Positions 1 to 7,689 of a stretch of 64,000 bases of DNA are shown here, one piece after another. The notes under the pieces were generated by a model. It was not told where the DNA came from and ran no database searches. It worked only from the letters and a program-made list of their open reading frames with translations. A program made the translations under genes and the position numbers. Position 1 is the stretch's first letter. Each line of letters opens with the position of its first letter. The stretch is from Fictibacillus terranigra (lineage in GTDB: Bacteria; Bacillota; Bacilli; Bacillales; Fictibacillaceae), in NCBI RefSeq assembly GCF_030412265.1, contig NZ_JAUHLN010000006.1:186001-250000 (forward strand), read 5' to 3'.

Positions 1-688
1 CGGAGATGATGGTAAACGCGCTCGTGTTCCAGATCGCCATCCACATCCTCTTGTCCGTCAGATTGCTTTTGTAATGGTCCAATCCGATAAAGTTAGGCTT
101 GATTACCGCTTCGTTCAGGGAAGAAGACAGTCCGAGAGCATCCTCTTCATTTTCAAGTCCCTTAAGCGCCTTAACTTTTGCGGAAACCTTATGAAGCGTC
201 TCATCAAGCTTCATCGCATCGGCTTTATCAACCTTTACCGAGCTTAGTTCATCACTTACCGGCTCCATGTTGGTCAGTTTATCATCAACTTGATCATATT
301 GTTTCTTAACGGCGGCATCACTCTGTATGCCAGCATCTACATCCTTCAGTTCCTTAACCAAACCGTTCAGCGTGTCTGCCGCCGAACCCGCGGCTTTCCC
401 TGCCTCGTCTTCGAGTGTAGTGATCAGAAATGGGTAGCTGTTCAAATACTTCTCTAGATCAATATGATAGCTCAAGTTTACTTCCGATTTCGTTGGATTA
501 TTTAGCCTGAGATCGAACATGCTGTAATAAAAAGATTGAAGTACAGGCCAGACTGCAATAAGGAGAATTAATATCAAGGATGGAGCAACAAGCATATAGC
601 CCAATCTGCTTTCAGATGCTTTTCGTTTGTTGCCAGAAGAGGGCTTTACCGGTTTCGGCTGTTTTTTTGGATTTAGTTTAACTTCCAC
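1..688 (-). CDS. sugar ABC transporter permease, MalF-like (3' end outside window)
   Basis: Membrane permease of a carbohydrate importer; 229 codons are visible and the C-terminal channel half lies beyond base 1. A cytoplasmic lysine/proline-rich N-terminus is followed by one membrane helix at about residues 30-50. Next comes a long hydrophilic, helix-prone extracytoplasmic insert, then the typical MalF-family stretch reading FIGLDHYKSNL and MWMAIWNT. The start is GTG at 688, with TAAGGAG eight bases upstream; there is no ATG in a suitable place. It follows the binding-protein gene on the same strand with 144 bases between, which hold a hairpin, so it is probably the third gene of lacI-bindingprotein-permease. 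No ATPase is seen here; MsmX at 45921 is a plausible energiser. The sugar is unknown. Confidence 0.85.
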   Translation of the reverse strand, partial: MEVKLNPKKQPKPVKPSSGNKRKASESRLGYMLVAPSLILILLIAVWPVLQSFYYSMFDLRLNNPTKSEVNLSYHIDLEKYLNSYPFLITTLEDEAGKAAGSAADTLNGLVKELKDVDAGIQSDAAVKKQYDQVDDKLTNMEPVSDELSSVKVDKADAMKLDETLHKVSAKVKALKGLENEEDALGLSSSLNEAVIKPNFIGLDHYKSNLTDKRMWMAIWNTSAFTIIS

Positions 689-781
689 TTTTTCCACTCC
701 TTACATTACGAATGCCATCGATGGACTGGCGAAGCATACAGCCCATCCATCTCATTCTGGAATCGATACCATTAATAATTT

Positions 782-815
782 TGCATAAGCCCCCATTTAA
801 ATGAAGGCTTATGCA
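782..815 (-). other. intercistronic hairpin between binding protein and permease genes
   Basis: Perfect 10-bp inverted repeat TGCATAAGCC / GGCTTATGCA with a 14-base loop, 18 bases beyond the binding-protein stop codon and without a clear T tract on the minus strand. In sugar importers of this layout such hairpins commonly stabilise the upstream mRNA or thin transcription, so that the binding protein exceeds the permease. That role is inferred. Confidence 0.6.
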
Positions 816-832
816 TTTAATCGTTCAAGCTA

Positions 833-2131
833 TTACTTATCAAGCTTTGCAGAAATTTCTTTTTGCATGTTTTTCGCTGCTTGTTCTGGTGTGATCTCTT
901 TAGCGATTGCTTTAGACACCTGGATTTGAATGATATCAGAGATCTCTGTGTAGTTCGGCGCTACAGGACGGGAAACCGCTGATTTAAGGGCGTTGACAAA
1001 TCCTTCTTCTTTAAAGTAAGGGTTTGCTTTTTGAACCTCTGGGTCTTCGAACAATTTGTTGATCGTTGGAGCATGTCCGCCGTTGATTGCATCAATCTTC
1101 TGTCCTTCTTCACCCGCCATGAATTTCAGGAACAACCAAGCTTCTTTCGGTACATCGGTGTTCTTGTTGATTCCCGCTTGCCATCCGCCAAGTGCAGCAG
1201 CAGGCCCTTTATCACCGGCTGGAAGTGGTGCCACGCCTACTTTACCTACGATTTTGGATTGTGATTTATCATTAGCAAGAGCAAATTGATACGGCCAGTT
1301 ACGGATGAAAGCAGATTGACCGTTAATGAATGCGGTATGTGATTCAGGCTCAGCAAATGTTGTTACGTTCTTCGGAACCACATCTGAAGAGGCAACCTCC
1401 ACGAGCTTCTTGATTCCTTTTACAGCTTCGGGAGAATCAACTACAACTTCTCCCTTTTCATTGATGATCTCTCCGCCATAAGAAGCGATAAATTCAACCG
1501 CATTACAGACAAGCCCTTCATATTGCTTCGCCTGCATCAAGTATCCGAACTTGGTGCCGCCTTTCCCTTTATCTGCTTTCGCCTGTTTTAAAAGATCATC
1601 CCACGTTTTAGGCGGTGATTTTACAAGGTCAGTACGATAGAAAAGCATACCGGCATCAATGAACTTTGGAAGCGCCCATTGTTTTCCTTTAAACTTCGAA
1701 GCGCTTAATGCACCTTCGTTATACTCGTCCAGTTTTACACCGTCTTTTTGGATGAAACGGTCCAGAGGCATAACGTAGCCCGCCTGTGCAAACTCTGCCG
1801 GCCATACAACATCCATATCGAAAACGTCGATCTCATCCGATTTCGCGTTGAATGCTGTTACATACGCATTATGCTGTTTTCCTGTGTCAGCAGGCATCTC
1901 ACGGAATTTAACATCGATGTTCGGATACTTCTTCTCGAACGCTGCTACCATCTTTTGTGTAGCATGTGTATCGTCTTTACCGCGGGCATAAATCAACTCG
2001 ACTTTTTTCCCTTTGCTGCCGGAATCCTTTGCCTTTTCGTCTGTGCTTGCTTTGTTGTCACTGCATGCAGACAAAACGAGTGAAAGAGCAAGAGATGTTG
2101 TAATGACCTTTGAGATCTTTTTGATGTTCAT
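833..2131 (-). CDS. carbohydrate ABC transporter substrate-binding lipoprotein
   Basis: Extracellular solute-binding protein family 1 (MalE-like) lipoprotein that would capture a sugar outside the membrane and deliver it to the permease downstream. A lipoprotein signal occupies residues 1-23 (positive MNIKK, hydrophobic core, LVLSAC lipobox with Cys23). A linker rich in Lys, Ser and Asp follows, then a mature domain of about 400 residues, the usual family length. Two starts are possible: ATG at 2131 and TTG at 2134, both behind AAAGGGGG; I use the ATG. It sits 46 bases after the LacI gene, so one transcript is likely. The specific sugar cannot be told; alpha-glucosides or maltodextrins are a family-based guess only. 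Confidence 0.85.
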   Translation of the reverse strand: MNIKKISKVITTSLALSLVLSACSDNKASTDEKAKDSGSKGKKVELIYARGKDDTHATQKMVAAFEKKYPNIDVKFREMPADTGKQHNAYVTAFNAKSDEIDVFDMDVVWPAEFAQAGYVMPLDRFIQKDGVKLDEYNEGALSASKFKGKQWALPKFIDAGMLFYRTDLVKSPPKTWDDLLKQAKADKGKGGTKFGYLMQAKQYEGLVCNAVEFIASYGGEIINEKGEVVVDSPEAVKGIKKLVEVASSDVVPKNVTTFAEPESHTAFINGQSAFIRNWPYQFALANDKSQSKIVGKVGVAPLPAGDKGPAAALGGWQAGINKNTDVPKEAWLFLKFMAGEEGQKIDAINGGHAPTINKLFEDPEVQKANPYFKEEGFVNALKSAVSRPVAPNYTEISDIIQIQVSKAIAKEITPEQAAKNMQKEISAKLDK

Positions 2132-2177
2132 CAAGGTTATCCCCCTTTAATATAATTTGCGGGCCGCTGATTTAAAT

Positions 2178-3164
2178 TCAGGTAGACCGCCGTTTAACCA
2201 ATTTAAAATCAAGCTGAATTTCTTTTCTTTTGCTTGGCAGTTTCTTTTCTATGGTTTCAATCATTTGTTCCATTGCCCGCTTTGCGATTTCCTCGATCGG
2301 CTGTTCAATCGTCGTCAAACCGATTAATTCTGCAACTGGCTGGTCATCGAAACCTATGATGGCCAAATCATCCGGCACCCGCCATTGATGATTGACCGCT
2401 TCCTTCCAGATCCCTGCTGCTACTTCATCACTGCCGGTAAATACTGCAGTGGGCGGATCCTTCATGCTGGCTATTTCCTTGAAAATCCGTTTGCCATCTT
2501 CAATGCTGTACGCGCTTGTCAGGAACCACTTCTCGTTGAGTGGAAGGCCTGCCTCAGCCAATGCTTTTTTATAACCTTTGTACCGGTCAGAAGCTACACG
2601 AGATTCTGTGTTGTCTCCTGAGCAGTAGCCGATTTTTGTATGGCCCTGCTCGATGAGGTGGCGAGTCCCTATGTAACCGCCTTCAATTTGGTTTAAATAG
2701 ACGGTCGGGACCTTGGCTTCATCATTGTACTCATTACAAAGCATTATCGGCCCAAAGTTCATGTACGGTTCAATGTCACTCCATTCGTTCTCGATGGATG
2801 TGAGGATCAGCCCGTCTACTTGCTTTGTTTTCAACAGCTCAAGATAATTGATCTCCTGGTTTCGGCTATAGCTCGTTTGGCAAAGAATCAGCTGGTATCC
2901 TTTTTCGGCTGCATAGTTTCCCATGACCTCAACCATTTGGCTGAAGAAGGGATTTGTAATCCTTGGGACATAAACGGCAATGGTTTCAGTCTGCTGTTTT
3001 CTTAACCGTCGGGCAGAAGAATTCGGTACATAATTTAATTCTTCCATCGCGTTCATAACGAGTCTTTTCTTTTCATCCGTAACATACGGATGCTGATTGA
3101 TTACTCTGGAGACTGTCGTTCTCGATAACCCGGCAAGCTTTGCTACATCTTGAATAGTTGCCAT
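2178..3164 (-). CDS. LacI/GalR family transcriptional repressor
   Basis: Local regulator of the sugar importer genes. The N-terminus ATIQDVAKLAGLSRTTVSRV is a canonical LacI helix-turn-helix (residues 2-24), followed by the hinge helix NSSARRLR and a periplasmic-binding-protein-like sensor domain (GGYIGTRHL, AIIGFDDQPVAE), about 328 residues in all. The start ATG at 3164 is chosen because AAGGAG lies correctly upstream; an in-frame ATG at 3179 has no such site. It is the first gene of the operon, and its promoter carries a matching palindrome (3202-3217), so autorepression relieved by the sugar is likely. The residue pattern does not let me separate a MalR, MsmR or GanR type. Confidence 0.9.
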   Translation of the reverse strand: MATIQDVAKLAGLSRTTVSRVINQHPYVTDEKKRLVMNAMEELNYVPNSSARRLRKQQTETIAVYVPRITNPFFSQMVEVMGNYAAEKGYQLILCQTSYSRNQEINYLELLKTKQVDGLILTSIENEWSDIEPYMNFGPIMLCNEYNDEAKVPTVYLNQIEGGYIGTRHLIEQGHTKIGYCSGDNTESRVASDRYKGYKKALAEAGLPLNEKWFLTSAYSIEDGKRIFKEIASMKDPPTAVFTGSDEVAAGIWKEAVNHQWRVPDDLAIIGFDDQPVAELIGLTTIEQPIEEIAKRAMEQMIETIEKKLPSKRKEIQLDFKLVKRRST

Positions 3165-3201
3165 TGCGTTCTCCTTCATTTCTCACTATGAAATCGAAAT
3201 C

Positions 3202-3217
3202 ATGAAATCGGTTTCAT
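3202..3217. promoter_or_regulatory. LacI-type operator or cre-like palindrome at the lacI promoter
   Basis: ATGAAATCGGTTTCAT is a near-perfect palindrome with the central CG typical of LacI-family operators. It also satisfies the CcpA cre consensus WTGNAANCGNWNNCW. It sits just downstream of the -10 box, where a bound repressor would block initiation. An imperfect second copy (ATGAAATCGAAATCAT) overlaps its left side at 3188-3203. The target could be the adjacent LacI protein, CcpA, or both. Confidence 0.7.
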
Positions 3218-3223
3218 AGATTG

Positions 3224-3252
3224 AGTATAGGTTAAACTTCCCATACGGTCAA
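3224..3252 (-). promoter_or_regulatory. sigma-A promoter of the lacI-sugar importer operon
   Basis: On the minus strand: TTGACC (3252-3247), a 17-base spacer and TATACT (3229-3224). This is a close match to the vegetative consensus and points at the LacI gene 60 bases away. Confidence 0.75.
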
Positions 3253-3388
3253 TAAGTTTTCTAAAAATTTTTATTATAGTTTTAAATAAAACATTTATTC
3301 ATCGCATTCTCTCCTTTCAAAAGGTATAATCGAGTTAACATCAGGAAAACGATAAAGAGATTGTGTGAATAGGGGGAACGTATTCTCA

Positions 3389-4111
3389 ATGATTAAAGTA
3401 CGAAACTTAAAAAAATCCTTTGGGGATTTAGAAGTATTAAAAGATATCAACTCTGAAATCAAGGAACGGGAAGTGGTCTGTGTGATCGGCCCGTCAGGTT
3501 CAGGGAAAAGCACGTTTCTCCGCTGTTTAAATAAACTTGAGGATATTACAGGCGGAGAAGTGATCGTTAACGGCTACAATCTTGTAGATCCGAAAGTGAA
3601 CATTAACGTCGTGCGCCAGGATGTCGGCATGGTGTTTCAGCAGTTCAACCTCTTCCCTCATAAATCGGTTTTGGAGAACGTCACACTTGGACCGATTAAA
3701 GTAAGGGGAATGGAACCTGCCAAAGCTAAAGAAAAAGCGCTCGCCCTTCTATCCAAAGTTGGCTTGAAAGACAAAGCAGACAGCTATCCCGGACAATTAT
3801 CCGGCGGACAAAAGCAGCGTGTAGCCATTGCCCGCGCACTGGCTATGGATCCTAAAGTCATGCTGTTTGACGAACCCACTTCAGCACTGGATCCCGAAAT
3901 GGTGGGAGAAGTTCTTGAAGTTATGAAACAGCTCGCGAAGGAAGGAATGACGATGGTCGTAGTTACCCATGAAATGGGCTTTGCCCGCGAGGTCGGCGAC
4001 CGTGTGATCTTCATGGACGGCGGATATATCGTCGAAGAGAACATTCCATCCGAATTATTCGGAAATCCTAAGCATGAGCGGACAAAATCGTTTTTAAGCA
4101 AAGTTTTATAA
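3389..4111 (+). CDS. amino-acid ABC transporter ATP-binding protein, GlnQ/ArtR type
   Basis: Cytoplasmic ATPase of a polar amino-acid uptake system, about 240 residues, full length. Visible motifs are Walker [11 protein letters not shown], the Q-loop in [10 protein letters not shown], signature LSGGQKQRV, Walker [13 protein letters not shown] and the switch His in [22 protein letters not shown] is taken as the start (ATG 3389); the upstream GTG at 3365 overlaps the AGGGGG ribosome site. A TATAAT lies at 3325-3330, without a clear -35 box. It stands alone: no binding protein or permease is adjacent, and a strong terminator follows. An ATPase-less binding protein/permease pair lies at 47236-48634 and is the natural partner candidate. 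Confidence 0.9.
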   Translation: MIKVRNLKKSFGDLEVLKDINSEIKEREVVCVIGPSGSGKSTFLRCLNKLEDITGGEVIVNGYNLVDPKVNINVVRQDVGMVFQQFNLFPHKSVLENVTLGPIKVRGMEPAKAKEKALALLSKVGLKDKADSYPGQLSGGQKQRVAIARALAMDPKVMLFDEPTSALDPEMVGEVLEVMKQLAKEGMTMVVVTHEMGFAREVGDRVIFMDGGYIVEENIPSELFGNPKHERTKSFLSKVL

Positions 4112-4250
4112 GAAAAGCGCAAGCGCCACGCTGAGGCCCGACAAGCGCCGCAGCTTTTACACTGCAACACGCTTTTTGTGTTGTGAAGTAAGAGTGAAGG
4201 CGACTAATGATGAAAAGAGGATCTTATTTTTCAATCTATCGAGGGCCTAT
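4112..4250. repeat. probable dispersed Bacillaceae intergenic repeat element
   Basis: The stretch after the ATPase stop begins GAAAAGCGCAAGCGCC, then CCCGACAAGCGC, later GGCGACT and ATCTTATTTTTC before CTATCGAG. I recognise this as resembling a roughly 100-150-bp element scattered between genes in several Bacillus-group genomes; recognition is from memory and only one copy lies in this window. It also contains a small hairpin (CAACAC..GTGTTG), and another follows at 4252-4277 (GCTGAAAAC..GTTTTCAGC). Confidence 0.45.
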
Positions 4251-4310
4251 GCTGAAAACTGAAGTTCGTTTTCAGCCTTGGGCGCTGAAGCTGGACATTA
4301 CTCCATAGAA

Positions 4311-4340
4311 AAAAAGCCTGGCGATGCCAGGCTTTTTTTA
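4311..4340. terminator. bidirectional intrinsic terminator
   Basis: AGCCTGGC-GAT-GCCAGGCT stem flanked by A5 on the left and T7 on the right. It can stop the ATPase transcript (+) and the yhgE transcript (-). Confidence 0.9.
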
Positions 4341-4348
4341 TGGCGCTT

Positions 4349-4465
4349 TTATTTGATCAACCTTCTGTCTTTAAGGAAATCCCTTGCAACGTCTCTATGT
4401 TCTTTCTTATAATGCCTGCTTTTGCGTTCATTTCTGACATGTCTTTTTCGCTGATTTTCCTGCAA
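4349..4465 (-). CDS. candidate 38-residue very basic microprotein downstream of yhgE
   Basis: Small open frame starting at TTG 4465, with AAGG five bases upstream, 13 bases after the yhgE stop codon and ending just before the strong terminator at 4311-4340. The product is highly basic: it runs QENQRKRH then KSRHYKKEHRDVARDF and ends KDRRLIK. There is no membrane segment and no cysteine. The position between the last gene and its terminator, together with the ribosome site, supports a real gene. The TTG start, the short length and the lack of a recognised family argue for caution. Function unknown; an RNA-binding or ribosome-associated peptide would fit the charge but is only a guess. Confidence 0.4.
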   Translation of the reverse strand: MQENQRKRHVRNERKSRHYKKEHRDVARDFLKDRRLIK

Positions 4466-4478
4466 GTTCGCCTTAATG

Positions 4479-6878
4479 TTAAATAGCACCCGCACTAGGT
4501 TCATCATTTCTGAACTTCTTCATTTTAACCGTGAAAAACAGCAGTGATGCTGCGAGCATCGGAACCATAAAGTACCCAAGCACGATAGCGTTCTTCCACA
4601 TAAGGCTGTAATCTCCTGTTGTTATAACAGCTCGCAGCCCTGCGATAGAATAAGACATCGGCATAAAGAAGTGCACTTTTTGCAGGGAAGACGGGATCAT
4701 CTCTGTCGGGAATGTTCCTCCGCTCGAAGTTAATTGGAAAATAAGCATGAGAATAACAATATAACGGCCGGGGTTCCCCATGGTTGTGACAAGGAACTGA
4801 ATAATAGCCATAAAGGCGAGACTGATAATAATGCTGAATAGAACAAATCTGCCCGTGCTCTGAACTTCAAGGTCAAGTCCTTTAAGCAGAATCAGGTCAG
4901 CAATAAGAGCCTGAAAGATCCCCGTTACCGCCATAAAAGCATATTTACTGAAGAACCAGCTGAATGCATTGTTCGGTTTCACCGCGGGTTCCACCAGCGG
5001 AAACACGATGGTCAGCATGAGTGCACCAACAAACAATCCAAGAGATAAAAAGTATGGCGCAAGCCCTGTTCCGTAAGTCATATCCTTAACCGTGCTGGCA
5101 TTCAATGTGTTTACTGGATTGGAAATCATATTTACTTCATCATCCGTTGCTTTTGCTTTTTGTGCCTGATCTGCGGCACTGTTCAATTCTCCAGCCAATT
5201 TCTCATTGCCGGATTTAAGAGAATCCACACCGGAAGCCAGTTTACCTGCCCCTTCGTTCAGCTGGCGGGCTCCATCACTCAGCTTGCCTGAGCCCTCTCT
5301 TGCACTTTGCAGCCCATTCGTAAGGTCTAGGCTCCCTTTTGCGAGTTTCGTCTGGCCTTCGCTGAGTTTGCCGACATTATCGACAAGCCCTGACCAGCCC
5401 TGAGACAAGCCTGCAGTACCTGCCGACAATTTGGCAGAACCGTCAGCTAATTGATCAGCTCCAGATTTGGCTTCACCCATCTTGGACATGAACATTTTGG
5501 TTCCATCAAGCAGCTTTTGCGATCCGGAAGCCAGCTGATCCGTGCCATCCACCAGTTTTTTCTGTCCCGCATGCAGTACCTCTACACCCTTTTGAAACAT
5601 TTCTTGCCCTGCTGATAATTTGTCGGCTCCAGAAGAGAGATCATCAGCACCGGCTTTTATAGGGGCTGCTCCATCGGCTACTTCTTGAGTCCCGCCGCTT
5701 ACTTGCTTGCTTCCTTTTTCTAGGGCTGCAATTTTTGCAAGAATGACCGCTTTTGGCAGTTCAGGATTTTGCTCCATTTCAGCTTTAAGAGCAGCAAGTC
5801 CTTCGTTCAGAGTTTTTGCTCCAGCTGCCGTTTCGTCAGCACCGTCTTTTAAAGATGTCATCCCTGCAGACAAGCGGGACGCTCCATCCTTAAGGTCATT
5901 TGCACCGTGCTCCAGATCTTTTCCTTTATTTTGGAGTACAGCTGATCCTGAATAGGCGTCGGCCGCTCCCTTTTTCAAATCATAAACACCTTTAGACAGC
6001 TGTTGTTGTCCGGATATAATCCCGCTTCCCTTTTGATCAAGCTGATCCAGTCCGCCGGAGAGACTGTTCAGGCCCTTTTCAAGGCTGTTTGCCCCATTGC
6101 TGAGCTGGTCGATTTCTGGAGATTTTTCTTTCATTCCAGTATAGAGTTGACCCGCTCCATCTCCTGATTGCTTCAAGCCTTCAGACAGCTTTGATGATCC
6201 TCCTGCCAGCCGGCCTAATCCGCTGTGAAGATCTTTTGTTTTGTTTGAGAATGTTTCAGTGCCTTTAACAAGATCGTGCGAACCGCCAGAAGCCTTGGAT
6301 GAACCTTCGGCTAATTTACCTGCACCATCTGATGCTTTTTTATATCCAACACCCATCTCACCAATTTTATCGAAAATGAGACCGGTATACGTTTTAGAAA
6401 TTTCATTTGAGAGCTTATGTTCAAGCTGTTCTACCCCCTTCTTGCCGATTTGGGAGGCGAGATAGTTGTATCCAGAATTTATTTTGTATTTTAACTGAAG
6501 CTTTTCTGGATGAGGATCCATTGCAGTCTTTGCTTTTTCTGAAAAGTTTTCCGGAACCTCGATCACTGCATAATATTGATTGTTCTTTAAACCTTTTTCA
6601 GCTTTAGCCGTATTGACAAACTTCCAATCGAAGTCTTGATTATCCTTCAGTTCTTTTACTAAATCATCACCGATCTGCAGCCTTTCTCCTTCAAGCTTCG
6701 CTCCCCTATCCTCGTTTACTACAGCAACAGGCAGTTTATCTGTATGTGAGTATGGATCCCAGAAAGCCCATAAGTAGATGCCGCTGTACAGGATTGGAAT
6801 AAACAGTATCGCTGCAATCGGTATCAGTGCTTTTGGATTTCGGAGAACCGCCCCAAATTGTTTCCTTATCATTTGCAT
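4479..6878 (-). CDS. yhgE: YhgE/Pip family membrane protein
   Basis: Large ABC-2-like membrane protein of the YhgE/phage-infection-protein family, about 799 residues. One N-terminal helix (about residues 15-38) is followed by a very long extracytoplasmic region with dozens of SG..DGA/LSxG repeats of about 7-11 residues (roughly 190-590), typical of the family. Five to six helices form the C-terminus. The start ATG at 6878 has AGGA nine bases upstream; ATG 6887 (no spacing) and ATG 6872 are alternatives. The TetR gene upstream and operators at 6908 and 6977 indicate repression by that protein. Family members include phage receptors and secretion accessory proteins such as EsaA; the substrate here is unknown. 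Confidence 0.85.
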   Translation of the reverse strand: MQMIRKQFGAVLRNPKALIPIAAILFIPILYSGIYLWAFWDPYSHTDKLPVAVVNEDRGAKLEGERLQIGDDLVKELKDNQDFDWKFVNTAKAEKGLKNNQYYAVIEVPENFSEKAKTAMDPHPEKLQLKYKINSGYNYLASQIGKKGVEQLEHKLSNEISKTYTGLIFDKIGEMGVGYKKASDGAGKLAEGSSKASGGSHDLVKGTETFSNKTKDLHSGLGRLAGGSSKLSEGLKQSGDGAGQLYTGMKEKSPEIDQLSNGANSLEKGLNSLSGGLDQLDQKGSGIISGQQQLSKGVYDLKKGAADAYSGSAVLQNKGKDLEHGANDLKDGASRLSAGMTSLKDGADETAAGAKTLNEGLAALKAEMEQNPELPKAVILAKIAALEKGSKQVSGGTQEVADGAAPIKAGADDLSSGADKLSAGQEMFQKGVEVLHAGQKKLVDGTDQLASGSQKLLDGTKMFMSKMGEAKSGADQLADGSAKLSAGTAGLSQGWSGLVDNVGKLSEGQTKLAKGSLDLTNGLQSAREGSGKLSDGARQLNEGAGKLASGVDSLKSGNEKLAGELNSAADQAQKAKATDDEVNMISNPVNTLNASTVKDMTYGTGLAPYFLSLGLFVGALMLTIVFPLVEPAVKPNNAFSWFFSKYAFMAVTGIFQALIADLILLKGLDLEVQSTGRFVLFSIIISLAFMAIIQFLVTTMGNPGRYIVILMLIFQLTSSGGTFPTEMIPSSLQKVHFFMPMSYSIAGLRAVITTGDYSLMWKNAIVLGYFMVPMLAASLLFFTVKMKKFRNDEPSAGAI

Positions 6879-6907
6879 ATCACCCATTCCTATCTATTCA
6901 TACGATA

Positions 6908-6930
6908 TGACTATTTTAGTCAATTGGTCA
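6908..6930. promoter_or_regulatory. TetR operator copy in front of yhgE (site B)
   Basis: TGACTA-N11-TGGTCA, 30 bases upstream of yhgE. It has the same half-sites and the same 11-base spacing as the sites at 6977 and 7626. It contains a TTGACT that could itself be a -35 element on the minus strand. Confidence 0.7.
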
Positions 6931-6976
6931 TTTTAATTAAAAAAAAGAGAGATCTACAGAGAGATCACATGAAAAA

Positions 6977-6999
6977 TGACTAAAATTAAAATTTAGTCA
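6977..6999. promoter_or_regulatory. TetR operator copy in front of yhgE (site C)
   Basis: TGACTA-N11-TAGTCA, part of a longer 25-bp inverted repeat (6976-7000, ATGACTAAA / TTTAGTCAT). It lies between the TetR gene and yhgE, 69 bases from site B start to start. Confidence 0.75.
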
Positions 7000-7037
7000 T
7001 TTACAAAAATACCATGAATGGCGGAGCTTTACAACTG

Positions 7038-7607
7038 TTACTTCTTAAGCCCTGTGATCAGCATTTTTTCAAAAATATCAGCAATTTCTTCCTTGCTGAG
7101 GGGCTCATGTTCCTGCTCCCAGTCAAAAACGAGAGAAACATACATCTTCAGCATGACATAAGAAGTAATTTCTGTATTGCAATTCTTAATCTCACCTTTA
7201 TCGATCGCCTTCCCCAACTCTTGCTTAATAAAGGTAAGGACGGCTTTCTCAAGCATGTCACTTGCTTCCTTTACAGCAGGTGTGTTCAGCTCCTTTCCTT
7301 CCTGTGCAATCTTGATTGCCAGCTGGTGGGACTTTCTGAAGTCCAGCACACCATACAAGGCGAAATGGAGGTTCTGGTGAAACGCATGGTCTTCCTTAAT
7401 GGCATCATTGGCTACATGCCGGATCTGCTTGACAAGATCAGCTACAATCTCTTTGAACAGTTCTTCTTTATTTTCAAAAAAAGTATAGATCGTCCCTTTA
7501 CCCACGTTGGCAATCTTAGCTACTTGATCCATAGTGGTGGCTTTATATCCAAACAGCGAAAATGATTTCGCTGCAGCTTCAATAATATTTTGTTTTCGAT
7601 CAATCAT
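7038..7607 (-). CDS. yhgD: TetR family regulator, YhgD-like
   Basis: Repressor of about 189 residues. The N-terminal TetR helix-turn-helix runs over residues 5-50 (KSFSLFGYKATTMDQVAKIA, then VGKGTIYTFFENKEELF), followed by an all-helical ligand domain. The start ATG at 7607 has AAAGGA nine bases upstream; the in-frame ATG at 7625 overlaps the operator region. Operator-like palindromes sit before this gene (7626-7648) and before yhgE (6908, 6977), so it likely represses both itself and yhgE. In B. subtilis the yhgD-yhgE pair follows hemY, as here apart from one inserted kinase gene. The inducer is unknown. Confidence 0.88.
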   Translation of the reverse strand: MIDRKQNIIEAAAKSFSLFGYKATTMDQVAKIANVGKGTIYTFFENKEELFKEIVADLVKQIRHVANDAIKEDHAFHQNLHFALYGVLDFRKSHQLAIKIAQEGKELNTPAVKEASDMLEKAVLTFIKQELGKAIDKGEIKNCNTEITSYVMLKMYVSLVFDWEQEHEPLSKEEIADIFEKMLITGLKK

Positions 7608-7625
7608 GGACTCATTTCCTTTCAT

Positions 7626-7648
7626 TGACCAATTTTAATATCTGGTCA
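7626..7648. promoter_or_regulatory. TetR autoregulatory operator (site A)
   Basis: TGACCA-N11-TGGTCA immediately upstream of the TetR gene's ribosome-binding region. It shares half-site sequence and spacing with sites B and C. Confidence 0.75.
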
Positions 7649-7689
7649 ATTTCAAACTTTACCATGTTATTGCCATTCACACAAGACCG

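Noticed and set aside
5206-5403. Proline/serine-rich frames opposite yhgE
   Set aside because: Shadows of the DGA/SG codon repeats on the coding strand; no ribosome sites.
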